A stretch of DNA of 64,000 nucleotides, taken from contig NZ_JBLFFL010000002.1 of the NCBI RefSeq assembly GCF_051400755.1, forward strand, positions 124,001 to 188,000, written 5' to 3'. The translations under genes were made by a program, and so were the position numbers. Position 1 is the stretch's first letter; each line of letters begins with the position of its first letter. Source of the stretch: Parapedobacter sp051400755. GTDB lineage: Bacteria > Bacteroidota > Bacteroidia > Sphingobacteriales > Sphingobacteriaceae. Below the pieces are notes generated by a model. That model ran no database searches. It was not told the origin of the DNA and saw nothing but the letters and a program-made list of their open reading frames with translations. Shown here in pieces: positions 33,922 to 44,900 of this stretch.

Positions 33922-36036
33922 ATGAATAGGATATACCTTACCATTGGTGCTTTCCTGCTGTTTGTATCGCAAATAGCAGCCCAGACCAAGCGCCTGGACC
34001 TGGAGCAATCGCTCGGTGAAAAACCTTCACTCACCAAATCCATCGGCATGATCCGCGGCTGGGCCGATGCCGAGCATTATATCGAATCCGATACCGCGAG
34101 ACAGCAATTTCAGGTCCATATTAAAACAGGTGAACGGACCCCCTACACTCCACCGCCGAGCAGCGACGTGGAAGTGTATGTGGAAGCGAATGACATCTTC
34201 ATCCGAGAAGGCGCCGACGAGCCCCGGAAATTGACTGATTCACCCGAGGAGGAGGAGAAAAACCCAACCCTATCGCCCGATAATCAGTATGTGGCATTCA
34301 CCCGTAACAATGACCTTTATGCCATACGCGTATCCGATGGCCGGGAAACTCGATATACAACGGATGGGACAGACGTGATCTACAACGGATGGGCTTCATG
34401 GGTGTATTTTGAGGAAATACTCGGGCGTGCCACCCGTTATAAGGCATTCTGGTGGGCACCCAATAGCAAGACCTTGGCATTTATGCGGTTTGACGATACG
34501 AAGGTGCCGATGTTCCCGATTTATGGTGCTACCGGGCAACATGGCTATCTGGAGGAGACCCGGTACCCGAAAGCAGGCGATCCCAATCCCGAAGTGAAGG
34601 TAGGGTTTGTGCCCGTGGAGGGCGGCAACGTTGTTTGGTCAGATTTTAATGAAAAGGACGACCAATATTTCGGTGAGCCTTATTGGAGCTTCGATAGTGA
34701 TAACCTCATGGTGCAATGGATGAACCGCGACCAGACCGACCTCAAGTTCTATCAGGTCGATCCAGCGACGGGATCAAAACGCGAAATATATCACGAGCAC
34801 CAGGACTCATGGATAGACCTGAGTCACAGCGAGCGCATCACGTACCTGAAGGATAACAAACATTATATTCTCAAAAGCGATAAGACGGGTTGGGCGCATT
34901 ATTACCTATATGCCTTAGATGGTACGTTGCTGAATCCCATTACGGAAGGCAAGTGGCAAGTATCGTCGTTGGAGCTTGTAGACGAGAAAACGAAGACCAT
35001 CTATTTCACGGCACGTAAGGAGCACTCCGCCACGGAGGATCTTTACCGCGTGGATTACAGCGGTAAAAACCTGCAACGCCTGACCCTTGGCGACTATACC
35101 CATCAGGTGGCCGTATCGCCGGACGGCAAGTATTTCATCACGACCTATTCCAATGTCAGCACACCCCCGAAAATCGCGCTATTGAATAACAAGGGGAAAC
35201 TCGTCAAAGAACTGGCAGACAGTAAGGCGGATGATTTTGATGACTATATCTACGCCAAGACGGAAATGATCACCATTCCAACGCCCGATGGTTATCAATT
35301 GCCAGCAACAATTACCTGGCCTACGGATTTCGACGAAACGAAGCAATATCCGGTGATTTTCAGCATTTACGGCGGGCCGGATGCGGGTTCTGTGCGCGAT
35401 ACTTGGAAAGGCACATCCAACCAGCATTGGGCAAATGAAGGGATCATCCAAATCAGCGTAGACCACAGGGCATCGGGACACTTCGGCAAAGAAGGGGTAG
35501 CGCTGATGCATCGCAGTCTAGGCAAATGGGAGATCGAGGATTACGTAACGGCTGCCAAATGGCTGAAAAGCAAGCCCTGGGTGGCCAAGGATAAGTTGCT
35601 GATCACGGGACATAGCTACGGCGGGTATATGACCTGCCTGGCGCTGACCAAGGCTGCGGATTACTTCGACTACGGCATTGCCGGTGCTCCCGTGACCAGC
35701 TGGGAGCTGTATGACACACACTATACCGAGCGGTACATGGATACCCCGCAGGACAATCCCGAAGGATACAAGAACGGCTCGGTGCTTACCTATGTGGATA
35801 ACTACAAAGGGCGGTTGCGTATCCTGCATGGCAATATGGATGACAATGTGCACATGCAAAACACCATCCAACTGGTGGATGCCCTGACCAACCGCGATAA
35901 GCCGTTCGAGTTGATGATCTATCCAGGCAGCAGGCATGGCTTCGCCCGTGAAAAATCGGATTACGACCGCAAGGAACGTTACCGGTTCTATTACCAATAT
36001 TTGCTGGAAAAACCGGTACCCGAAGAACTGAAGTAA
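33922..36036 (+). CDS. Dipeptidyl-peptidase IV-like serine peptidase (S9B)
   Basis: Periplasmic or exported prolyl dipeptidase, 704 residues with a signal peptide ending at AAQ. Residues about 60-440 form the beta-propeller of DPP IV type; the segment GWASWVYFEEILGR carries the Glu pair that holds the substrate N-terminus in DPP IV. The alpha/beta-hydrolase domain has the nucleophile S565 in GHSYGGYM, Asp in NMDDNVH (640/641) and H672 in GSRHGFA, so the triad is complete. Expected to release X-Pro dipeptides. The upstream element TACCTTAG is a possible -7 box (one mismatch). Monocistronic. Confidence 0.93.
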   Translation: MNRIYLTIGAFLLFVSQIAAQTKRLDLEQSLGEKPSLTKSIGMIRGWADAEHYIESDTARQQFQVHIKTGERTPYTPPPSSDVEVYVEANDIFIREGADEPRKLTDSPEEEEKNPTLSPDNQYVAFTRNNDLYAIRVSDGRETRYTTDGTDVIYNGWASWVYFEEILGRATRYKAFWWAPNSKTLAFMRFDDTKVPMFPIYGATGQHGYLEETRYPKAGDPNPEVKVGFVPVEGGNVVWSDFNEKDDQYFGEPYWSFDSDNLMVQWMNRDQTDLKFYQVDPATGSKREIYHEHQDSWIDLSHSERITYLKDNKHYILKSDKTGWAHYYLYALDGTLLNPITEGKWQVSSLELVDEKTKTIYFTARKEHSATEDLYRVDYSGKNLQRLTLGDYTHQVAVSPDGKYFITTYSNVSTPPKIALLNNKGKLVKELADSKADDFDDYIYAKTEMITIPTPDGYQLPATITWPTDFDETKQYPVIFSIYGGPDAGSVRDTWKGTSNQHWANEGIIQISVDHRASGHFGKEGVALMHRSLGKWEIEDYVTAAKWLKSKPWVAKDKLLITGHSYGGYMTCLALTKAADYFDYGIAGAPVTSWELYDTHYTERYMDTPQDNPEGYKNGSVLTYVDNYKGRLRILHGNMDDNVHMQNTIQLVDALTNRDKPFELMIYPGSRHGFAREKSDYDRKERYRFYYQYLLEKPVPEELK

Positions 36037-36053
36037 ATTCTATTTTTTTGCTT

Positions 36054-36083
36054 TTGACTTTTCAATGCTGAATTGTACATTTG
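36054..36083 (+). promoter_or_regulatory. Promoter of tRNA-Ala
   Basis: TTG at 36054-36056, a 19-nt spacer and a perfect TACATTTG at 36076-36083, 15 bp before the tRNA. Confidence 0.65.
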
Positions 36084-36098
36084 CAGTCCCAAACGGAT

Positions 36099-36172
36099 GG
36101 GGGTTTAGCTCAGTTGGCTAGAGTACTTGCCTGGCAGGCAAGGGGTCACCGGTTCGAATCCGGTAATCTCCA
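36099..36172 (+). tRNA. tRNA-Ala (anticodon GGC)
   Basis: 74 nt, no intron. Acceptor GGGGGTT pairs with AATCTCC (two G-U pairs), discriminator A36172. D-arm TAGCTCAGTTGGCTAGAG, anticodon stem CTTGC/GCAAG around loop CTGGCAG (anticodon GGC), T-arm CCGGTTCGAATCCGG. CCA is not encoded. It reads GCC/GCU codons. Confidence 0.97.
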
Positions 36173-36182
36173 CTTGATTATC

Positions 36183-36211
36183 AAGCACTTATGAATCGCT
36201 CATAAGTGCTT
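36183..36211 (+). terminator. Terminator of tRNA-Ala
   Basis: A perfect 12-bp stem, AAGCACTTATGA (36183-36194) with TCATAAGTGCTT (36200-36211), 5-nt loop, followed by TTTCTTT. It begins 11 bp past the tRNA. Confidence 0.85.
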
Positions 36212-37278
36212 TTTCTTTCAGTAACCTCCAATCCCATGATCTGTAAAAAATGTATGTTGATTCCTACAGGGAAATCCATCCGAGATACATGAACAGAGAC
36301 AGTACGGGCGACCCAACTGCTACGTAATTTATAGGCTTTCGGCCCTGTGCCGGAAGCCGTTGTAACCCTACGGAAAAGAGGATAGTGGTTGCCGCCCGCC
36401 CCAGCAATATAAGGTCCCATCGCTCATCCCGGTTTTTCAGTGTTTCCCTGTCATCACCTTCCAGTAACCCCGCATACAAGAAGTCCGGAAGTAGCAGTCG
36501 GCCACCATAGATTCCGTGTTGGGAAAAAGCATTGGTCCCAACAGGATTGCCGCATTGGTGCGGAGCAAAGGTAAAGGCGAAAACCTGGAACGGAAAGGCG
36601 TGACTGTGAAAATTGGCGACTATGGCAATCTCCCAATCTTTGCGCGAAGCATTCGAAGGGGTGGATAATTGCTGCTGGTACCGGTCACGGATCTGAAAAA
36701 CTGCGGCAAACAGCAAGAAATGCAGCAAACTCAGTCAAAGAAGCAGGAGTACTGCATATTATCTATACCAGTTTCGAGCGTAAGGACGAAACCGGGAGCT
36801 CGCCAAACGGACAATATGGGGGGTAATAAAGCGAGTACCCGGACTCCCCCTACAGCTTGCCCAAGATAAAAATTCGGGGTATTGGAATGACAGCAGGATC
36901 AGCTGGAAGAGCTGGCTGACTTGGTCGGGGAACAGGCAGCGGCATATAAAGCCTGGCTGGAAAAACCGGGATGAGTTTGCGACGATATCCCAATATGCGG
37001 AATCCAGGCAGGGCGATTGCTGCATGTAAGCAGCGAATCCGCCGGAAAGATCAGGGAACGGATCGATCAGGGAAATTCCATCACCAACAGATCGCAAAAT
37101 GGCTCGCCGCCAGCACGAATGATAATGGTGTATACAACCTTCAACTTATGCTTATGTTGACGCGTATACTTTTGTCGTTGGAAAATTGACAGGAAGCAAC
37201 GGTGAAAGAATTGGATGGCGTTTGTGTTAAATCTGATAAACGTGTAACTGCAGATTATATTGGATGCGGCGCGTCTTG
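36212..37278. other. Gene-free, decayed region downstream of tRNA-Ala
   Basis: 1.07 kb without an intact gene I can defend. The longest open frame (minus strand 36728-36264, 154 residues) has a hydrophobic start and end but no family resemblance, and its middle looks random. On the plus strand a short stretch at about 36890-36970 reads QLEELADLVGEQAAAYKAWL, which looks like real protein, but stops follow at once and the continuation appears in another frame (to about 37190). Taken together it resembles the remains of an inactivated gene beside a tRNA, the usual landing site of integrative elements. No second copy of the tRNA 3' end was seen. Confidence 0.35.
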
Positions 37279-38010
37279 TCAAAACCATTTCACCAGTTCG
37301 GCTGCAATGACGTCATGTCCGCGTTTATTGGGATGGTTTACACTGGCCATGTAGTACTTGAGCTCCTTTTCACCAATGATTCCCTTGAATATCGAATATA
37401 TATCAACTAATCCGATATGGTATTGCTTTGATAATTCCCGGATTTGTTCACTTAATTTATCGAGCGGGGTATCCATTGCGCGGATAGCGATCCGCTGGTC
37501 CGGTGAAGGTGTAAGCAAAATGACTTTAATCCCTTCCGCTAGCGCGCGATCGATCATCTGTTTATACGCTGTCTGCGCTTGGTGGATATCCTGGAAGCGA
37601 TCATTCAGCGCATAGTCAATAAATAAAACGTCGGGTTTATGGGGCAGTACGTCTTTTTCGAAACGTGCTGCACCTTTGATGGAGTTTTCGCCGCCTATGG
37701 CGGTGACGATCACATTGATGACTGCATAGGGATACTTTTCTTTTAGTTTTTCCAGCAGGAGATGGGGATATGCTTGGAGTGTGTGCACCTCATGCCTGTC
37801 CCCATATCCCGCTGGAACGGAATGGCCGTGAAAGACCAAGTTGATGGTGCGGTTTTCGGGCCAGGGTTTCTGAAGCTGGGACAAGACGTCTTGCAGATAC
37901 ACAGAAGAATCCGCCTGGGCGACGGCTGGGTGCGTCCTTAACAGCAGAGCGATGCATATGTAGCTGAAAATAAACAAACACGCCTGATTTAGTTTAACTG
38001 TTTTTACCAT
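37279..38010 (-). CDS. SGNH/GDSL hydrolase, secreted
   Basis: Predicted esterase, 243 residues, probably removing acetyl or other acyl groups from a glycan. A signal peptide (LFIFSYICIALLL ... AVAQA) is present. Block I is VFHGHSVPAGYG with the nucleophile Ser in GHS, block III is IDYALND with its Asn, and block V NHPNKRGHD supplies Asp/His; the block II Gly is in AIGGENS. It overlaps the 3' end of the 842-residue gene by 7 bp and is the last gene of the first sugar operon, so its substrate is likely a modified oligosaccharide handled by that system. Confidence 0.85.
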   Translation of the reverse strand: MVKTVKLNQACLFIFSYICIALLLRTHPAVAQADSSVYLQDVLSQLQKPWPENRTINLVFHGHSVPAGYGDRHEVHTLQAYPHLLLEKLKEKYPYAVINVIVTAIGGENSIKGAARFEKDVLPHKPDVLFIDYALNDRFQDIHQAQTAYKQMIDRALAEGIKVILLTPSPDQRIAIRAMDTPLDKLSEQIRELSKQYHIGLVDIYSIFKGIIGEKELKYYMASVNHPNKRGHDVIAAELVKWF

Positions 38011-40532
38011 GACACAACCAATGTACCTGTAAAATTCTTTAAAATGATATATCTCCCAAGTTCCGTGCCTGTTGACTCCTCAAAGGCTATCCGATTTTTG
38101 CGCCACGGATACTGACTGTCTTGATAGGTATAGATGTGCTTGTTATCCATACCGTCTGGCGGATAGATACGTACCGTAGCATTTTCAAGGCCGCTGACCT
38201 GATATCGCTCGGTCACCCCCAATTCGCCGGAATGGAGAACCTTGTATGAAACGATGCCTTCCTGTTGGTCGACGAATACCCTGCATTCCCGGTGCCATGC
38301 TGTTGGCAAGGTGTACGAGGCATATCCATCTTCCAATTTTGTGTCTAATCCGAGCAGTAGCGGGGCGCCTTGGGGTGTCTTCATGCGATAGCCGACCGTA
38401 CTGTTTGGTTGGTAACCGGAAAAGAAGTAAGCGTTATTGGATCGAGCAATCGTGAGGACAGGCGCTTTGACTGCGGGACTGTCTTTATCTATCAGGATAT
38501 CCCATCCGAATTGCTGCAATACCTGACGCAACCACACCGGGGCCGGGAAATATACAGTTGGATCATGGGGCGTCAACAGGCGCCCCCCGGTGAAGCTGCT
38601 GGAATTGGTTCCCCGCAAATAGGCAATCTTTCCGCCATTCCAGGTGGGTTCCTGCCGTGTCCAAGCCAGTGCCTCGTTATTGCTGCTGACCAACACGCGG
38701 GTATGGGGGTCGCTCCTGTTTTTGATGGCTGTGTTAATCGGCCCACCCGAGAACAGCGCTTCGTGCCTGATACGTTGCGGATAAGGCACGCGTAATCGAT
38801 CTGCCACGAAATGGCTTTCAAACGTCAGTTCGCCACCTATTTCTTCATCCGCCGGACCGAGATTGATAAAATCCATGAACGCTTTCCCGGCATGGTTAGC
38901 GGGGCCATATAGAATCAATTTGCCGCCATTTTTGACGAAGTCCATGTAGGCAGATGCCAAGGGAGTCCCTGCATCCGGTACAATCCCGACCAAGATTGAT
39001 TCGCGATAGAATTCAGGATGCTGTCGGATGGCCGATAAGAACGATTTGGTGGATGTCACGGTGTTCAAAGGGAATCCGTTATTGATGGCCTGGCGGATGA
39101 CCCAATCGCCATAATAGATTTCTGCCAGCCGATCCGGCGCTTGGTAGGCCCAATCGTGATACTCGTCAAAGGGATAGACCCACACGACCGGACCCGGGGC
39201 GGTGGGCTGGTCATAGCGTGCTTTCAGTATATGCGGCGTCACTTCATCCGGCACCTGGCTGGGCATGTTGCCAAACGAGTCGTCGATGCTGAGGAAATTC
39301 AGTTGGGTAGGGCCTTGCACGTTTCCATGGGCATCTATGCGGGCCACAGACATCGGTAAATAGATATCATGGGGTTCCCGGCCATAACGATCCAGCCAAG
39401 GGCTGTTGAGCCACCACGGATCGTGGGTATAGTACCGGAAAGGGAACCGGTCACCGGGAAGCTCGGCCATACGCGACATGTATCCGGTCATCTCTAAACC
39501 AAAATCGCCATCCAGCGCTGCCCAAGGGGAGTTAGGAGGAGGCAACAGGTTAAAACCGCCTTCGTAAATGGCCCTCAAATCTACCGCATCGCGAGCTAAA
39601 TCAGCTCCGGTAGACAGGTTTGTACCGCGTGTCTGTATGGGAAAATCCGGGCATTCCTGGCGGAATAGTGTCCAGAATTGTTTAATTTTCTCCGTAAGTG
39701 CAGGCAGGCGTTCCGCTAAAAATTCCTCGCCGGTAAACGTTGCACCCGTAGCCGACCATCCTTCGGCACCAAAGCCGAACCCATTACTGAACCAAAGGTA
39801 GTCGAATCCCATGTCCGTCAGAAAATGCTGGCTTTGCCGGCCGAAGAAGGTGCCGAACGGTGTTTGATCGGGAATGCCATCGGGGTATCCCGCATAATGT
39901 CCTTGGTCTTCAAGTAGGACCGAGTAGCAGCTGACGAATGTCTTATGTCCCATGGCATTTCCACCCAGTATTTCCGGGTGCTTTTCGTACTTGAACGCTG
40001 ATTTCGCAAATTCCGGTCCCGGGTCGAAGGTTTCTCCGACGATCACCGGTTTGCCGGTAACGGTTTGGCCGACTTCCTTCAGCGTCTGCACAATGAATCG
40101 CAGATCACCGTAGGTGAACTCAGGAGGGTCCTCCATATAAAGAACCGCCCGTTCGTGCAGGGAGAGTGAATCGGGGCCGCTGTCCACTTCATGTTCGGTA
40201 TTGGGATTGCCGATGTAACGCGCCCACTCCAGCCGCTGCGTCAACTCCCCAGAATAATCAAGGATCTCGGATCCATCGCTCGTCCACAACATCACGGCCA
40301 CCGTGTCCGTGTGACGCAGCAAGGAATGCCATTGCGTAAACATTTCTGTGGCAACCGCCCGTATATAAGCCGGATCATTCCGCTTAAACGGTTTTAAGGA
40401 TACCTCCAATACCGTGGTTTGGAAGGGATGCCCTTTCAGCGTGCCCGGAACAGGCTGGGTCAGCGGTTGTCCCAACGCCTGATCGTATATCATCATAATC
40501 GCCAGAGAGATCGTTAAAAACAATGATTTCAT
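38004..40532 (-). CDS. Large secreted protein of unknown family, possible glycoside hydrolase
   Basis: 842 residues with a signal peptide (MKSLFLTISLAIMMIYDQALG). I cannot place it in a known family. The N-terminal half reads like a barrel: FQTTVLEVSLKPF, VAVMLWTSDGSEILDY, KPVIVGETFDPGPEF, FDYLWFSNGFGFGAEGW, FPIQTRGTNLSTGADL, then a middle part with VWVYPFDEYHDWAY. Residues about 520-620 resemble a ThuA/beta-galactosidase-trimerisation fold (ESILVGIVPDAGTPL, NGGKLILYGPANHAG). The C-terminal 200 residues are beta-rich. Acidic residues such as ETFD and DDSFG are candidates for catalysis. It lies between SusD (10-bp gap) and the SGNH hydrolase, the position of a glycan-degrading enzyme. Confidence 0.6.
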   Translation of the reverse strand: MKSLFLTISLAIMMIYDQALGQPLTQPVPGTLKGHPFQTTVLEVSLKPFKRNDPAYIRAVATEMFTQWHSLLRHTDTVAVMLWTSDGSEILDYSGELTQRLEWARYIGNPNTEHEVDSGPDSLSLHERAVLYMEDPPEFTYGDLRFIVQTLKEVGQTVTGKPVIVGETFDPGPEFAKSAFKYEKHPEILGGNAMGHKTFVSCYSVLLEDQGHYAGYPDGIPDQTPFGTFFGRQSQHFLTDMGFDYLWFSNGFGFGAEGWSATGATFTGEEFLAERLPALTEKIKQFWTLFRQECPDFPIQTRGTNLSTGADLARDAVDLRAIYEGGFNLLPPPNSPWAALDGDFGLEMTGYMSRMAELPGDRFPFRYYTHDPWWLNSPWLDRYGREPHDIYLPMSVARIDAHGNVQGPTQLNFLSIDDSFGNMPSQVPDEVTPHILKARYDQPTAPGPVVWVYPFDEYHDWAYQAPDRLAEIYYGDWVIRQAINNGFPLNTVTSTKSFLSAIRQHPEFYRESILVGIVPDAGTPLASAYMDFVKNGGKLILYGPANHAGKAFMDFINLGPADEEIGGELTFESHFVADRLRVPYPQRIRHEALFSGGPINTAIKNRSDPHTRVLVSSNNEALAWTRQEPTWNGGKIAYLRGTNSSSFTGGRLLTPHDPTVYFPAPVWLRQVLQQFGWDILIDKDSPAVKAPVLTIARSNNAYFFSGYQPNSTVGYRMKTPQGAPLLLGLDTKLEDGYASYTLPTAWHRECRVFVDQQEGIVSYKVLHSGELGVTERYQVSGLENATVRIYPPDGMDNKHIYTYQDSQYPWRKNRIAFEESTGTELGRYIILKNFTGTLVVSW

Positions 40533-40542
40533 AGCCTGTCTT

Positions 40543-41979
40543 TTAGTAGCCCTCGTTTTGGGTCAGTCCCGGATTAATATCGCGTTCGTTTTGCGGAATG
40601 GGCATCAACAGTTCATGATCTTCCACGCTGAAGTTTAGACCAGCGGCCGCATAGTAATCATTCAGCACCTGTTTGGCCCGTCCGGTGCGCACCAGGTCGA
40701 ACCAGCGTTGTCCTTCGAAGAGAAATTCGACCCGTCGTTCCCGTTCCAACGCCAGCGCCAGATCTTGTTTGGACACCGGGCCGACATCCGCTAAACCTGC
40801 CCGCTGCCGCACTTCATTGAGGTAGTCAGCAGCCAGTTCGCCTTCCCCAGATTCATTCAGTGCCTCGGACAACATCAATAAAACATCTGCATAACGGAGT
40901 ACCGTGAAGTTGTTGTCCATGTCTGACACCGGGTTTGCATTGAAATCTACGAATTTTTTCCCGTACCAGAGCTTGTAGATTGAACCGTCATTTAACGGGA
41001 TATCCTCTGAGATGGACAGATCCTTACGTCTGTCGCCATCCTCGTAGGCATTGACAAGATCCAAGGTTGGCGATAGCCTTCCGCCCCCCAATTGGTTGCC
41101 GGGGAATAGGGCCATTCCACCATACAATACGGGCACCTCCTGCTGAGCAAACGAATTGCCTTCGCCTACGTTTCCCGATAAGTACTTAATTTCAAAGATC
41201 GATTCGATCAGATCGTCGTTCGTTGGACTGAACAGGCTGCCATAATCATCCACCAATTCATATTGCTTAGAATCGACGACTTCCTGCAGGTAGGTCCGTG
41301 CATTCGGAAAATCCTTCCGCGTCAAAAAGAATTTGCCCAATAACGCCTTGGCCGCCCCGGAAGAACCCCGTCCTTTGCTGAGGGAGACATTCGCGAGCAG
41401 CACATCAGCATTTGACAGATCGCTAACGATCAAACTGTCGATCCGTTCGACGGGCTGGCGCGTCATTTCTTGCAGCTGTACTTCGTCAGGACTACGGAAG
41501 TCTTTGGTTACCAAGGGAACATCGCCATATAATCGAACTAAGTTGAAATAGCAATATGCCCGGATGAAATAGGCCTCACCCCGGTACTGGTTTTTATCGG
41601 CGTCGCTCATCTCGGCATCGTCGATACGGTTAAGCACGCTATTGGCCCGCGCAATGGTCACAAACGAGGAAGACCATAAGGTGCTTACATACGCATTGCT
41701 CGACGTAATGTTCATCTCATCACATTCCAGTTCGTTGACACCGGGAGACTGAAGCGTGATGTGCACGTTGTCGGTTGTCAGTTCAGCAAGAAACGGATAT
41801 GCATTGTTGTGCAAGGTCTGGAGTCCCGAATAACAACCCATGATAAGGGCTTCAAAATCATTCTTATCGCTATAAAAATTCTGATCGTTCACCTCGTATT
41901 CGGGTGCAAGATCCAAGAAATTACTGCATGAAACGGCCGTTATCGCACAGACCGTTATCGCTATCGCTATTTTTTTCAT
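40543..41979 (-). CDS. SusD/RagB-type nutrient-binding lipoprotein (first pair)
   Basis: Surface glycan-binding partner of the adjacent SusC channel, 478 residues. Lipobox VSCS at the end of the signal peptide; the N-terminal FLDLAPEYEVNDQNFYSDKNDFEALIMGCYSGLQ is the usual SusD start. TPR-like helices follow (FIRAYCYFNLVRLYGDVPLV). The C-terminal SusD region carries VLRYADVLLMLSEALNESG, NEVRQRAGL and ERRVEFLFEGQRWFDLVRTG, and ends LTQNEGY. It starts 17 bp after susC. The ligand cannot be deduced from sequence. Confidence 0.95.
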   Translation of the reverse strand: MKKIAIAITVCAITAVSCSNFLDLAPEYEVNDQNFYSDKNDFEALIMGCYSGLQTLHNNAYPFLAELTTDNVHITLQSPGVNELECDEMNITSSNAYVSTLWSSSFVTIARANSVLNRIDDAEMSDADKNQYRGEAYFIRAYCYFNLVRLYGDVPLVTKDFRSPDEVQLQEMTRQPVERIDSLIVSDLSNADVLLANVSLSKGRGSSGAAKALLGKFFLTRKDFPNARTYLQEVVDSKQYELVDDYGSLFSPTNDDLIESIFEIKYLSGNVGEGNSFAQQEVPVLYGGMALFPGNQLGGGRLSPTLDLVNAYEDGDRRKDLSISEDIPLNDGSIYKLWYGKKFVDFNANPVSDMDNNFTVLRYADVLLMLSEALNESGEGELAADYLNEVRQRAGLADVGPVSKQDLALALERERRVEFLFEGQRWFDLVRTGRAKQVLNDYYAAAGLNFSVEDHELLMPIPQNERDINPGLTQNEGY

Positions 41980-41996
41980 GTTATTACCCTCCTGCG

Positions 41997-44900
41997 TTAA
42001 AATTTAAGACCAATACCGAATGTAAATGTCCGCGCCAACGGGTAGGTCATGAAATCAAGCCCCGAATTGTCGACGTTGTTCCCCGACGTGCTTGACTCCG
42101 GATCATACCCCGGATAATCCGTGAACGTCGCTAAGTTAGTGACGTCAAGAAATAGGTTGACGCCCGTCGCGCGTAGCCGGGCAGCGACCGAAGCGGGCAA
42201 CTGATAGCCCAACCGGACATTTTTGATGCGGATATAAGACGCATCAAACAAAAAGCGGGAAGACGTGGAAAAGCCGTAGGCGTGGTTGCTCCGTATTGCC
42301 CGGGGTATCATCCCATTGCCCGGGTCCGATTCCGAGCGCCAGCGATCATTCACCATGGAAAGCTGGTTTTGGACACCGTTGCTGCCCAGGATGGTCTCGC
42401 CCGCAATGAAGTAGGTGTCAGCGCCCTGCGATCCGTTGACGAACACATTAAGCGACCAGTTTTTATAAGAGAAGCTATTCAGGAAACCCCACGAGAAGTC
42501 GGGCCATGGGCTTCCGACAATCCGTTTGTCACTCGCCGTAATCCGGCCGTCTTGATCCACATCTTCGAACCGCAGATCGCCAGGTTGGGTGGCCGGATGC
42601 TGAACCGGATTGTTCGCAACTTCCTCGGTGTTTTGGAAAACACCCAACGCATGCATCAAATAGAAACTGGAGATGGGGTCGCCCACTTGTGTGATCTGGT
42701 ATGCCGAATTGCTGATCCGCCCACCGTCGACCGCCACTTTACGTACCTTGTTCACATTTCGGTTGAACGTCAGCGTACTTGACCAATTGAACTGATCCCC
42801 GGCCACGTTCAGCGTGGAAAGTGCCAATTCGATACCCTTGTTTTCGATTTCCCCGATGTTCTGGGTCGAGCTGCCATAACCTGTTGCCGCCGGCAGCTGC
42901 ACCGCGAGAAGCAGCGCGGTCTTCAGATCCCGGTATACGTCGGCGGTCAACGAAATCCGGTCCTGAAAGAATCCGGCATCCAAACCGAGATTTACCTGCT
43001 TTGATTTCTCCCAAGTAAGGTTATAGTTGGGCATATTGCTGGGAATCAACCCGGGTGCCAACTGGCCATTGTCTACATAATTGGATGGCGTGAGCAGGCC
43101 GATATGGGCATAGTTACCAATCTCGTTATTCCCCGCAAGGCCATAGCTGGCGCGGACTTTTAAGTTGTTAATGAACCGTACGGGCTCCATAAATGCCTCT
43201 TCCGAGATGTTATATCCAACCGAAAACGAGGGAAATGTGCCCCATTTGTTGCTTGCACCAAAACGCGAACTTCCATCCCGTCTGACAGTGGCCGTCAGCA
43301 GATACCGGCCGTCAAACGAATAGTTGGCCCGCGCGATCAGCGATACCATCGCCCATTGTGAAATGATATGCGTACCGGCATTTACCGTGCCTGCGGAAAG
43401 GTATGGCACGTAATCTGTGGGGAAGTCCGTGGCACCGGCTGATAGCCGGTCATAGGTGTCCTTTTGGATCGTAAATCCCGCAAAGGCATTCAGGTGATGC
43501 ACGTCGGAGAATGTCTGGTCGAACGTCAGGGTATTTTCATTGAGCCAATTCAACGACTCGTCTTTGGTTACCCCAGCGGTGGCAGGGCTTGTCTGGCTGC
43601 CGAAGCTCCCCAGTTTGGAGGATTTCCATAGACGTATCTCGTTCGTTGCAAATTTTACGCCGATAGAACTTTTGAATGTCAACGGTTCCAGCAACCTGAC
43701 CTCCACATAATTATTTGTCAGGAAATCACCGAGCTTCCTTTTATCAGAGAAGTTATCCAAGATGAATAACGGGTTTTCTACGGTCACGCCCAATGGATCC
43801 AGGATTTCGGAAAAATAATCCCCATGCTCGTCCCGAATGGGAATGGTGGGAGAGGAGGCAACGGCGGCGCCGATAACGGGCCGGTTGCCTAGGTGGCCTT
43901 CCGTATTAGGGAATGTCCCATAGGCATAGGACCCCGCGGTATTGGTGCCGATCTTGATCCAATCAGAGAGCTGCGCCTCCACATTGGTGCGTAAGTTAAA
44001 CCGGTTATAATCCGATGTCAGAATAATCCCTTGCTGGTCGAAATAACCGGCGGAAACACGGTATTTGATTTTGTCGGTCCCCCCACCGATGGCCAGCTGA
44101 TAATTCTGCACCGGGGCCGTCTGGTAAATGACGTCTTGCCAGTCAGTATTGTATACCAACGATTCCGGATGCCGAAATTCCGGCTTGACCTGTGTTGTCG
44201 AGCTCCTCACCTCATTGGGATCGCTCACCGAATTTGTTGTAGGGTTGGCGTACACCCATGCTGCATCACGCCCATCTGCCGTATATTCGGCAAACTCCTG
44301 TGCATTCATCATTTCGAGCTTGTGCGCAACCTGTTGCAGGCCATACGAAACGTCAAACGAAACCTGAGGTTTACCAAGGGCGCCTTTCTTGGTGGTGATG
44401 ATGACCACTCCGTTGGCACCCCGCGAGCCATAAATGGCCGTCGCGGACGCATCCTTCAGTACGTCTATGGATTCAATGTCGGCCGGATTAATAGAGGCCA
44501 GCGGATTTACCCGCTGCTGGGTATTGTTGGCCATACCAGCGGAAGAAAATGTAGATCCGCCAAAGTTTTGCATATCAGAACTTTGGCCGGAACCACCAAT
44601 GGCAAATCCGTCGACAACATACAAGGGTTGACTGCCGCCCGTGATGGAGCTGACGCCGCGGATCTGAACGTTTACATTCCCTCCCGGCGCTCCGGTGGTC
44701 TGAGAGATCTGTGCGCCGGCAACACGGCCCTGCAGCATTTGATCAAATGACGCCGCAGATGGCATGCGGATGTCGTCGCCTTTTACGCTGGCAATGGATC
44801 CTGTCAAATCGCGTTTGCGCTGCGTACCATACCCGACAACCACCACCTCATCCAACTGCTCCTCATTGGAAATCAGTGCGATGGATAATGGCTTTCTGTC

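Noticed and set aside
36264..36728. 154-codon open frame on the minus strand as a membrane-protein gene
   Set aside because: Hydrophobic ends but no family resemblance, no promoter, a random-looking middle, and it starts inside a decayed region.
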